A stretch of DNA of 10,425 nt, from the NCBI GenBank assembly GCA_945787305.1, contig CALZIH010000105.1, forward strand, positions 1 through 10,425, written 5' to 3'. This document shows, in pieces, positions 1 to 5,629 of the stretch; positions within the stretch are counted from its first letter, which is position 1, and each line of letters starts with the position of its first letter. The notes under the pieces are model-generated. The model saw only the letters and a list, made by a program, of their open reading frames with translations, searched no databases and was not told the DNA's origin. Source of the DNA: an uncultured Desulfobulbaceae bacterium (GTDB taxonomy: Bacteria > Desulfobacterota > Desulfobulbia > Desulfobulbales > Desulfobulbaceae). The position numbers and the translations under genes are program-made.

Positions 1-139
1 ACATCAGGTATGGAACCAATGGGTAGGAAACAGGAGGTGGCCTTATTCGAATGAACAACATTGCGTTGTATTTACGGGGAAATCACAGCCTGATATTTTG
101 CTACCAATTCAAACAACGGAGACAATGTATAAATCTCTC
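1..139. other. left-edge stretch without an assignable gene
   Basis: One plus-strand frame is open from base 2 to a TGA at 149-151, giving a 49-residue tail that I do not recognise. If real, it would be the C-terminus of a gene entering from the left and would overlap the end of the modF-like gene tail to tail by 12 bases. A second frame ends earlier, at a TGA near base 54. Neither tail has a motif, so no product is assigned. I see no terminator hairpin for the modF-like gene here. Confidence 0.2.
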
Positions 140-1618
140 TCACCGGCCTGAGGGGTTATCAATGTTTGAATATGATAATTGCGTTTTGTAGCCCCTGCTT
201 TTCTCATCAGGGATGAAGTCCAGATAATTCCGGATGCTTTCCAGGCGATCTTCCTGGTAGTGAGAAACATAAAGAAGTTGGCTCAGATTTTCTCTGGCAA
301 TAAGTTCAAGTGTATTGTTAATCAGCCTTCTCCCGAGATAATCAAGTCCCTGGTAAGGCTCATCCAATATTAATAAGGCTGGCTGTTTGACTATGGCTCT
401 TGCAATCAGCAACAACCGCTGCTGGCTAAACTCCAGCCGCCTGAAAGAGGTATTGGCAAACTGGATCATATGAAGGATTTCCAGCCATTCTTTGGCAATT
501 TTCTGCTCCAACCTTGTCGGTTTCTGATACAGGCCGATTGAGTCATAAAAACCGGATAAAATGACTTTCAAAGCACTGCAGTCAACTCGATATTGCAGAT
601 GCAGTGCTAAAGAGACCATCCCGATATGCTTTTTTATCTCCCAGATAGTTTCACCGGTACCTCTTTGTTTACCGAATATCTGAATGTCATTGCTGTAGCA
701 CTGAGGATGGTCGCCAAAAATTAAACCGAGCAGCGTACTTTTTCCGCACCCGTTAGGTCCTGTAATCTGCCAGTGTTCCCCTTTGTTAATACGCCAGTTT
801 ACGTCGGAAAAAATGGTTTTATCCGTATAAGCCACAGTCCCCTCTCTTAACTCAAAAATGGGGTTGTCAATTTGAGATGTATGCCGATGACGTCGTATCA
901 GCTTCATCACCTGTACACTCTGCTGTATTGACTGAGATTTTATTTGAGAGATAACAGGGTGGCTATCCCAGGCTGTTTTATCCATGAGGCTATCTAACTT
1001 GCCCTGGCTAAATAGAGCGATTTGCTCTATCCACTCCGGCATATCTTCTTCACGAGAAACGACAACCATCATTTGGACAGAATGAGACAGCGTCATGAGA
1101 TAATTCGCCAAAGATTTCCTGTGTGCTGCATCCAGTCCTGAATAGGGCTCATCCAACACCAAAAATTCAGGCTGGGTTGCCAGTGCTCTGGCCAGCATTA
1201 AACGTCTGGTTTCACCGCTGGATAGCACCCTGAATCCACTATCTTTCAGATGGGTCAAATCGAGCTCACTCATCAGGTCCAGAGTGAGTTCTTCATCTTC
1301 ACACTGTTGATAAATATGAGCGTAAACCGTGCTTCCTGTATCGATGCGATCCAGAAAATCGGTGTCATCACTGGCAATTTCCAGCTCCAGCAACCGTTGT
1401 TGCTCGGCAAGAGATACTTGGGCAACAGTACCTATATTCCCCAAAATGTTACCGGATGAACAAAAGAATTCTCCACAGAGCAAACCACCTAGCAATGAAC
1501 CGACGTCGCCTTCTGTACTGAACACTCCCCACGACTGCCGCTCCTGAATTACCCAATTATCGATATCAAGAGTAAAAGTGGCTGCATCTGCTTTTAGTTG
1601 CTCAAATCGAATTTCCAT
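140..1618 (-). CDS. modF: ModF-like tandem ABC ATPase (putative molybdenum transport ATP-binding protein)
   Basis: Cytoplasmic protein of 492 residues with two ABC nucleotide-binding domains and no membrane segment, close to the roughly 490 residues of E. coli ModF. From memory it resembles ModF throughout, for example GEHWQITGPNGCGKST, GDHPQCYSND and GETIWEIKKHIG in domain 2. Domain 1 (about 1-245) has a degenerate Walker A (STEGDVGS, no Lys, about 34-41), signature LSSGE (132-136), Walker B LVLDEP (153-158) and no H-loop His (VVSRE). Domain 2 (about 255-480) has Walker A GPNGCGKST (287-295), signature LEFSQ (395-399, no LSGGQ glycines), Walker B LLILDEP (415-421) and H-loop VSH (451-453). 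I chose the ATG at 1618 because homology starts there; the frame extends 42 codons to a TTG at 1744, but that extension is not ModF-like. The Shine-Dalgarno is weak. No modABC gene is in the window, so a molybdate link rests on family resemblance only. Confidence 0.85.
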   Translation of the reverse strand: MEIRFEQLKADAATFTLDIDNWVIQERQSWGVFSTEGDVGSLLGGLLCGEFFCSSGNILGNIGTVAQVSLAEQQRLLELEIASDDTDFLDRIDTGSTVYAHIYQQCEDEELTLDLMSELDLTHLKDSGFRVLSSGETRRLMLARALATQPEFLVLDEPYSGLDAAHRKSLANYLMTLSHSVQMMVVVSREEDMPEWIEQIALFSQGKLDSLMDKTAWDSHPVISQIKSQSIQQSVQVMKLIRRHRHTSQIDNPIFELREGTVAYTDKTIFSDVNWRINKGEHWQITGPNGCGKSTLLGLIFGDHPQCYSNDIQIFGKQRGTGETIWEIKKHIGMVSLALHLQYRVDCSALKVILSGFYDSIGLYQKPTRLEQKIAKEWLEILHMIQFANTSFRRLEFSQQRLLLIARAIVKQPALLILDEPYQGLDYLGRRLINNTLELIARENLSQLLYVSHYQEDRLESIRNYLDFIPDEKSRGYKTQLSYSNIDNPSGR

Positions 1619-1756
1619 TTTACTTAGTATTCCATTTTTTCCAGGCTTGAGGGTGTTAACTCCAAAATTTCTCCTAAATTTTCTATCATAAAGGAGTATG
1701 CAAGCGCTGTTGGCTATATACTCGGAATCAAGGTTGCTCTTCAACCTTAAACAGGA

Positions 1757-1966
1757 GTGCCATTATTCACACTCCACCAATTAAGACACCTCGCTGCATC
1801 CACATTAAAGAAGGAAGGGGCAACTGTCGCAGAATTGCAGGTCTTACGGCATGACGAGCAGAAGACTACCGAGATCTACGCTGGACACCTTGATAACAGC
1901 ACAAAAGCTCAAAATGAATTATTGAAAAAAGTCTGGTCGGGGAAACTGTCTGAAGCTGTGAGATAA
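1757..1966 (+). pseudogene. C-terminal remnant of a tyrosine recombinase/integrase
   Basis: This 69-residue stub carries the last catalytic part of a phage-type tyrosine recombinase: H-x-x-R in HQLRH (H7, R10), the second His in LRH (H32), and the nucleophile Tyr in TTEIY (Y41). Members of this family are usually about 300-400 residues, so the arm-binding and core-binding domains, the first catalytic Arg and the Lys are missing. An in-frame TAA at 1748-1750 lies just upstream, and the GTG at 1757 is only the first formal start after it. The fragment cannot recombine DNA alone. It marks a decayed mobile element between the modF-like gene and the broken reductase gene. Confidence 0.8.
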
Positions 1967-1974
1967 GGGGTTAG

Positions 1975-2325
1975 CTACTCTTTCTCAACAGCGTAAGTAG
2001 ACTGTACGAAACCGAAATCGAATGCGGTTGTACGGACGTGGGACAAGTGGACATCGTCTTTTACTGAGCCAAAGAACAATATCCCTTCACCCAGTATCAC
2101 TGGGATTACGGTCATAGTGATCTCATCAACTAACCCTTCCGATAAAAAGCCCTGTATCGTCAATCCACCATCGACATAGACATGCTGAACACCTTCATCA
2201 GCAAGTCGACTTAGAAGATCTGTTGGCCTCTCTGATGAGTGCGATACTGTACTTGGCAAGTGATCAGGTGAATGATCCGAGGCAAAACAATACCGCCCTC
2301 GCACTTCCATTGAGTAGCTATACAA
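1975..2325 (-). pseudogene. dihydrofolate reductase family (RibD C-terminal-like) protein, N-terminus lost
   Basis: The C-terminal 90 or so residues match the DHFR-like/RibD C-terminal family (YyaP type): HVYVDGGLTIQGFL, LVDEITMTVIPVILGEG, LFFG-like ILFFGS, and a closing FDFGFVQSTY. Full-length members are about 170-180 residues, while this frame has 116 and lacks the N-terminal strand-helix part with the usual SLDGFIA and MGR-type motifs. The first formal start is a TTG without a Shine-Dalgarno. In the next frame of the same strand (2277-2309) a short stretch reads W..GIVLPR, resembling the WPY...VIVLSR segment expected before this domain. A frameshift near 2270 plus loss of everything upstream is therefore likely. 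It ends 8 bases after the integrase stub, in opposite orientation, and is probably non-functional. Confidence 0.7.
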
Positions 2326-2350
2326 AACGGCTAAACAAGTGTCACTAATC

Positions 2351-2380
2351 TTGGATCAAGAAATCACAATTGGCTATAAT
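2351..2380 (+). promoter_or_regulatory. candidate promoter for parDE
   Basis: TTGGAT (2351-2356) and a perfect TATAAT (2375-2380) are separated by 18 bases, upstream of the antitoxin ATG at 2446. A second TATAAT lies at 2401-2406 without a good -35 partner. This was assigned by eye only. Confidence 0.45.
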
Positions 2381-2396
2381 ACATAGTATGGTATAG
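2374..2396. promoter_or_regulatory. candidate ParD(E) operator palindrome over the -10
   Basis: CTATA-ATAC-ATA-GTAT-GG-TATAG is an inverted repeat: CTATAATAC on the left, and GTAT then TATAG on the right with two extra G residues. It covers the -10 hexamer of the candidate promoter. ParD-type ribbon-helix-helix antitoxins normally bind such short palindromes to repress their own operon. The link to this ParD is inferred from position. Confidence 0.4.
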
Positions 2397-2445
2397 TTAT
2401 TATAATCTTTGTCGAAAATAATTGGCATACAAGAGGTAAAGAACT

Positions 2446-2709
2446 ATGGTTGAAACACAAAAGAACGTAAGCTTTTCGCTCGGCTCACATGACCGCACAT
2501 TCATTGAAAATCAAGTTATGGAAGGACGTTTTGGCAATCGCACCGAAGTGGTGCGAGCTGGATTACGCCTCCTAGAAGACTACGAGAATAAACAGAAGCT
2601 ACAAAGATTGCGCCTTGAAATTGCTAAAGGAGAATCTGATCTTAAAGCCGGGCGAGTAACTGAATATGAAAACGGACAAACTCTCTTTAATGATATTGTT
2701 GAAAAATAG
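2446..2709 (+). CDS. parD: ParD-family type II antitoxin (ribbon-helix-helix)
   Basis: This 87-residue protein has the ParD layout. An N-terminal strand VSFSL (8-12) and two helices form the ribbon-helix-helix DNA-binding domain, including GRFGNRTEVVRAGLRLLE (about 27-44), close to the GRYGSASEVIRAGLRLLEE core of other ParDs. A charged C-terminal helix follows and would wrap the toxin. AGAGGT (2432-2437), 8 bases before the ATG, is a good Shine-Dalgarno. The gene would neutralise ParE and repress the shared promoter. Its TAG stop (2707-2709) overlaps the Shine-Dalgarno of the toxin gene, the usual coupled arrangement. It looks intact. Confidence 0.88.
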   Translation: MVETQKNVSFSLGSHDRTFIENQVMEGRFGNRTEVVRAGLRLLEDYENKQKLQRLRLEIAKGESDLKAGRVTEYENGQTLFNDIVEK

Positions 2710-2718
2710 GAGATTGTC

Positions 2719-3027
2719 ATCAAGCCACTTCGCTTAATTTTAACGGATACAGCAAGCTCTGACCTGAAAGGTATCTATGAATATATCGCAAGAGAAAACC
2801 AAACTGCAGCAACCTCCTTTATCCGGGATTTATCAGAAAAATTAGAGCACCTTGCCAAAGCGGGTGTCACAGGATCCTCCAGAGACTGGGTCAGTGTTGA
2901 TTTACGGGATTTTCCTTATAAAGGTCGCTGTTTTTATTTTCGGATTATCAAAGACCAAATGGTTGTCATTCGTGCCTTACATGGCAAGCAGGATGTTAAT
3001 GCACAATCTTTCTACGATGATCTCTAA
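2719..3027 (+). CDS. parE: ParE/RelE-superfamily toxin, start codon ATC instead of ATG
   Basis: The frame reads 102 uninterrupted codons with ParE features: opening KPLRLILTDTA, helix DLKGIYEYIA (about 15-24), central DLRDFPYKGRC (about 61-71), then FRIIKDQMVVIRALHGKQD (about 74-92), the conserved YRI...I.R.LHG.QD strand pair. ParE proteins of this fold poison DNA gyrase; other RelE-like members cut mRNA, and the target cannot be told here. AGGAG (2708-2712) lies 6 bases before the codon where translation should begin, but that codon is ATC. The only other near-start, ATT at 2713, abuts the Shine-Dalgarno. No ATG, GTG or TTG occurs in frame until the ATG at 2959, which is too late to make the fold. 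It lies in the same frame as parD, directly after the TAG. Either a start-codon mutation silenced it, or it uses a rare ATC start or amber readthrough. Confidence 0.75.
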   Translation: MKPLRLILTDTASSDLKGIYEYIARENQTAATSFIRDLSEKLEHLAKAGVTGSSRDWVSVDLRDFPYKGRCFYFRIIKDQMVVIRALHGKQDVNAQSFYDDL

Positions 3028-3042
3028 ACGAGAATTTTAAAT

Positions 3043-3103
3043 AGCCACTTCAAGAAGAAACTAGCAATTGCCAGGAAAAGTGAAGTGGCTCCTTACCACT
3101 TCA
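3043..3103. repeat. three-arm inverted repeat able to form two competing hairpins
   Basis: AGCCACTTC (3043-3051) pairs perfectly with GAAGTGGCT (3082-3090). The same middle arm, TGAAGTGG (3081-3088), also pairs perfectly with CCACTTCA (3096-3103) across a 7-base loop. The two stems exclude each other. The block lies 15 bases after the parE stop. There is no T-run after the second stem, so it is not a simple intrinsic terminator. It could be a 3' stabiliser, a processing site or a scar of recombination. Confidence 0.5.
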
Positions 3104-3209
3104 TTGTGACACCAAAAACATAGGTATGAGAACTTTTAGATAGTAAGGGGGGCGCACCCAAATAAAAACGTCTAATAATCGTATAATAGAGGTAGGGGGT
3201 CGGGAAACG

Positions 3210-3244
3210 AAAAAAGCCGACCACTATGTAAGTGATTGGCTTTT
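3210..3244 (-). terminator. intrinsic terminator of tRNA-Pro
   Basis: On the minus strand GCCAATCAC and GTGGTCGGC form a 9-bp stem (one mismatch, one wobble) with a 7-base loop, followed by six T residues. It starts 12 bases after the tRNA-Pro CCA end. On the plus strand the same stem ends in four T residues, so it may also stop transcripts coming from parDE. Confidence 0.75.
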
Positions 3245-3255
3245 ATGCGAATAAA

Positions 3256-3332
3256 TGGTCGGGGCGGTAGGATTCGAACCTACGGCCTCCTGCTCCCAAG
3301 GCAGGCGCGCTGCCAGGCTGCGCTACGCCCCG
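3256..3332 (-). tRNA. tRNA-Pro (anticodon TGG)
   Basis: This 77-base cloverleaf has acceptor arms CGGGGCG and CGCCCCG, discriminator A and an encoded CCA. The D arm contains AGCGCAGCCTGGCAGCGC. The anticodon stem CCTGC/GCAGG holds the loop CTTGGGA with anticodon TGG, and the T arm carries GGTTCGAATCC. TGG reads proline codons by wobble. The 3' end faces the accessory patch on the left, which is where tyrosine-recombinase islands typically insert, but I found no second copy of the tRNA 3' end further left. Confidence 0.97.
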
Positions 3333-3408
3333 ACATATTGGCAAAATAATAAAGACATACCTGATACCGAGTTTTTTTGCTGAGTGCAACCATTTTTTTA
3401 ACTTTCTC

Positions 3409-3437
3409 TTGACGGGATTTCAGCACTGTGCTAATTA
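3409..3437 (+). promoter_or_regulatory. candidate sigma-70 promoter for tRNA-Asn
   Basis: TTGACG (3409-3414), a 17-base spacer and TAATTA (3432-3437) form a reasonable sigma-70 promoter pointing at tRNA-Asn, which starts about 100 bases further on. The rest of 3333-3543, between the two divergent tRNA genes, shows no reading frame. The minus-strand promoter of tRNA-Pro must also lie in this stretch, but I could not pick a convincing one. Confidence 0.45.
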
Positions 3438-3543
3438 ACTGCCTCGTTATCAATGAGTAAGTCCTAGCTGGATGTGAAAGTATATTCGACGTTGTTATCC
3501 TTTACTCATAGCTTGTTGATACACGAAAAATCTGAGCATGTGT

Positions 3544-3619
3544 TCCTCGGTAGCTCAGTTGGTAGAGCGGGTGGCTGTTAACCACCTTGTCGGCGGTTCG
3601 AGTCCGTCCCGAGGAGCCA
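3544..3619 (+). tRNA. tRNA-Asn (anticodon GTT)
   Basis: This 76-base cloverleaf has acceptor arms TCCTCGG and CCGAGGA, discriminator G and an encoded CCA. The D arm is GCTCAGTTGGTAGAGC, the anticodon stem is GGTGG/CCACC around the loop CTGTTAA (anticodon GTT), and the T arm contains GGTTCGAGTCC. It decodes AAC and AAT. An intrinsic terminator follows within 10 bases of the CCA, so it is a single-gene transcript. Confidence 0.97.
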
Positions 3620-3628
3620 TTTTTGCAA

Positions 3629-3660
3629 GCCTGGTCTTTTTTAGACCGGGCTTTTTTTTT
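3629..3660 (+). terminator. intrinsic terminator of tRNA-Asn
   Basis: GCCTGGTC (3629-3636) and GACCGGGC (3644-3651) form an 8-bp stem with one G-T wobble and a 7-base T-rich loop, followed by nine T residues. This is a textbook Rho-independent terminator. Confidence 0.92.
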
Positions 3661-3698
3661 GCCCACAACTGATCGACTCTAAACTGTTTTATAAAACC

Positions 3699-5318
3699 AT
3701 GAAATATTGCATAGGGATAGACACAGGCGGCACCTACACAGACGCGGTTCTGTTGGAAGAAAGTACCGGCAAGGTTGTTCATTGGGCCAAAAAACCGACA
3801 ACCCATCACGATGTCAGTCTTGGTGTTGGTAATGCCCTGTCAGCCTTGTTTACCGAGGAAATTCAGGCGAAAGACGTTGTAAGCCTTTCGGTTTCCACCA
3901 CCCTTGCCACCAATGCAATTGTTGAAAACCGCGGAGCAAGGGTAGGCCTCTTTGTATTGGGCTATGTTCGCCACTTCAAACTGCCGGTGGTCGCCAATAT
4001 CTTCCTCAAAGGCGGTCATGACATTACCGGAAAAGAAGAACAGCCCCTGGATGTTGAAAGCCTGATCGACACGCTCCAGAGTTTGAAAGGGGAAGTAGAC
4101 AGCTATGCGGTCTGCGGCTCCATGTCTATAAAAAACCCTGCCCATGAACTGGTGACGGAAGAGGCCATCTCACTCATTGACCCCAAACCGGTTTTCTGCT
4201 CGCACCGTGTCAGCGAACATCCCGGAATGAAGGAACGTGCGGCCACAGCCTGTCTTCATGCCAAGCTACAGCCATTAATGATCGACTTTCTTGCTGCTGT
4301 CCAGCGTTCGATGATCAAGGTCGGCCTGGAATGTCCGGTCACGATAATCTGCGGAGATGGCTGCGGCGCGGCCCTTGGAGAGGTGGCCGAACGGGCCGCT
4401 ATCACCATGGCTAGCGGACCAGCAGCCACCGCAAAGTTCGGTGCGACGTCTGGGGAAGAGACGGCACTGGTTGTTGATGTCGGTGGAACAACCACCGATG
4501 TCTGCATGCTCAAAGACGGACAACCGGTCATGAGTAATGAAGGTTGTCGTATTGATCGCTGGCAAACCCATGTACAGGCAATTGACATGTACACATCCGC
4601 TGGAGGGGGTGACAGCCATATCACTTGCAACAGTGAGGGGAAGTTGACGTTGCTGCCTACCAGGGTGCAACCACTGTCGACAACGCCAGGCCTTCCAGCC
4701 CCAGGAACCTGGTTGGGAGATGGTCAACATAATGGCTTGATCTTACCGGTAGAAAGTAGCGTCAAAACTAACGATCCGATCCTTACCAGCCTTGCCCAAT
4801 ATGGCCCATTGCCCGTTATTGCCCTTGCTGAAAAAAGCGGCATGAGTGGTATAACCCTTGAAAAACGCCTTGAGCGACTCCTTTTTCTTCAAAAAATTGG
4901 CGTTGCCGGTTTTACTCCCACCGATGCCTTGCACGTTCTAGGTAAACTCCAAATCGGCGATAGAAATATCGCTCTACAGGGGGCCGAGGTCCTGGCCGCT
5001 AAGACTGGCTTGACAGTTGACTCCCTTTGTGAGCAGACGGTTATCCTCGTTGAGGAGAGGATCGAAAAAATCATCCTCGACTACCTTGGCCGCTCAATTT
5101 GGGGTGAACAACAGGCAACCCCGTTTCTCAATCATCGAGATAATGAACATTTTTTTATTGAGTTCAACTTAAAGCTCCCGCTCATCGGCATAGGCGCAGC
5201 AGCCAAATCTTTTCTTCCCGGTGTAGCGAAACGACTACAGACGAAGGCTTCTTTTCCTAATCTGTACGAGACCGGTAATGCCATCGGAGCCGCCCTCATC
5301 GGCATGCACAGCCCCTAG
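3699..5318 (+). CDS. hydantoinase/oxoprolinase family ATPase (HyuA-like, short form)
   Basis: This 539-residue cytoplasmic protein belongs to the hydantoinase A/oxoprolinase family, whose actin-like ATPase fold couples ATP use to opening of cyclic amides such as hydantoins or 5-oxoproline. Visible motifs are the N-terminal phosphate loop DTGGTYTD (8-15), STTLATNAIVE (66-76), which is typical of the hydantoinase/oxoprolinase N-terminal domain, the second phosphate loop VVDVGGTTTDVCML (258-271), and a glycine-rich AGGGDSHI (301-308). It is shorter than HyuA subunits of about 680 residues. No HyuB partner lies next to it, so substrate and activity cannot be assigned. The ATG at 3699 starts the conserved region but has no clear Shine-Dalgarno. 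It follows the tRNA-Asn terminator by 38 bases, and no good promoter is seen between them. No terminator follows it. Confidence 0.88.
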   Translation: MKYCIGIDTGGTYTDAVLLEESTGKVVHWAKKPTTHHDVSLGVGNALSALFTEEIQAKDVVSLSVSTTLATNAIVENRGARVGLFVLGYVRHFKLPVVANIFLKGGHDITGKEEQPLDVESLIDTLQSLKGEVDSYAVCGSMSIKNPAHELVTEEAISLIDPKPVFCSHRVSEHPGMKERAATACLHAKLQPLMIDFLAAVQRSMIKVGLECPVTIICGDGCGAALGEVAERAAITMASGPAATAKFGATSGEETALVVDVGGTTTDVCMLKDGQPVMSNEGCRIDRWQTHVQAIDMYTSAGGGDSHITCNSEGKLTLLPTRVQPLSTTPGLPAPGTWLGDGQHNGLILPVESSVKTNDPILTSLAQYGPLPVIALAEKSGMSGITLEKRLERLLFLQKIGVAGFTPTDALHVLGKLQIGDRNIALQGAEVLAAKTGLTVDSLCEQTVILVEERIEKIILDYLGRSIWGEQQATPFLNHRDNEHFFIEFNLKLPLIGIGAAAKSFLPGVAKRLQTKASFPNLYETGNAIGAALIGMHSP

Positions 5319-5629
5319 GCATCCTCTAATATATGGAGGAACCTAACCGAACAGGTCTTCCATTCATTCCATCGTCCGCTCCCGACTCAATACCCCTCAT
5401 CCCCCGGAAACGTCGCCAATTTATTGACAATCAAGTCTCATCTCCAAAACGCCCTCCATCGTCACCCATTTAACCTCCTGATATAAAATACAAAAAAGCA
5501 ACAACCCCTTCCGGCACAGTTCCTGCTTGACTTTTTCAATTACCCTTTTTTGCCGACAAACTGAATCGACCCAAAGAGGTTATTCATAAAGACAGCATCC
5601 TTTGCTGTTTACAAATGGAGAAAGACGTC
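5319..5629. other. intergenic stretch before the beta-barrel gene
   Basis: No coding frame with start and Shine-Dalgarno is visible. CCTC..GAGG (about 5323-5339) is a weak hairpin without a T-run. TTGACA at 5424-5429 and TTGACT at 5527-5532 lack matching -10 boxes. The only promoter-like element I can support is the sigma-54 candidate at 5512-5527. Confidence 0.5.
5512..5527 (+). promoter_or_regulatory. candidate sigma-54 (-24/-12) promoter
   Basis: CGGCAC-AGTTC-CTGCT matches the sigma-54 pattern TGGCAC-N5-TTGCW in most positions. It has the invariant GG (5513-5514) and GC (5525-5526) at the required 10-base spacing. It lies about 100 bases upstream of the beta-barrel gene. No activator site or activator gene is seen in the window, and a chance match is possible. 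Confidence 0.3.

Noticed and set aside
1705..1725. GGCTATATAC as a ModE (molybdate regulator) half-site upstream of the modF-like gene
   Set aside because: Only one half resembles the ModE box and no second half lies at the required spacing; a chance match in AT-rich DNA is likely.
1619..1744. 42-residue N-terminal extension of the modF-like protein from a TTG
   Set aside because: The frame is open, but the extension is not similar to ModF, the domain starts at the internal ATG, and the TTG has no Shine-Dalgarno.
2852..3040. Plus-strand 62-residue frame inside parE
   Set aside because: It is out of frame with the intact ParE reading frame, which explains the coding signal here much better.
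1966..3110. Possible integron gene-cassette array (recombinase stub, DHFR-like gene, toxin-antitoxin, hairpin)
   Set aside because: No GTTRRRY core site or matching inverse core site was found by eye around the genes, the genes are in mixed orientation, and the stub resembles a phage-type integrase without the extra IntI domain visible.
3028..3255. CRISPR or tandem-repeat array after parE
   Set aside because: The repeats are three arms of one inverted structure with unequal spacing, not regularly spaced direct repeats.
3555..3809. Minus-strand 84-residue reading frame across tRNA-Asn
   Set aside because: It is the antisense translation of the tRNA gene and its terminator; the RDGLEPPTRWLTATRSTN-type tail is a well-known spurious tRNA-derived peptide.
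4256..4730. Two long minus-strand frames (124 and 151 residues) inside the hydantoinase-family gene
   Set aside because: They are antisense shadows of a clearly conserved gene; their composition is rich in Ser, Pro and Arg and no family is recognisable.
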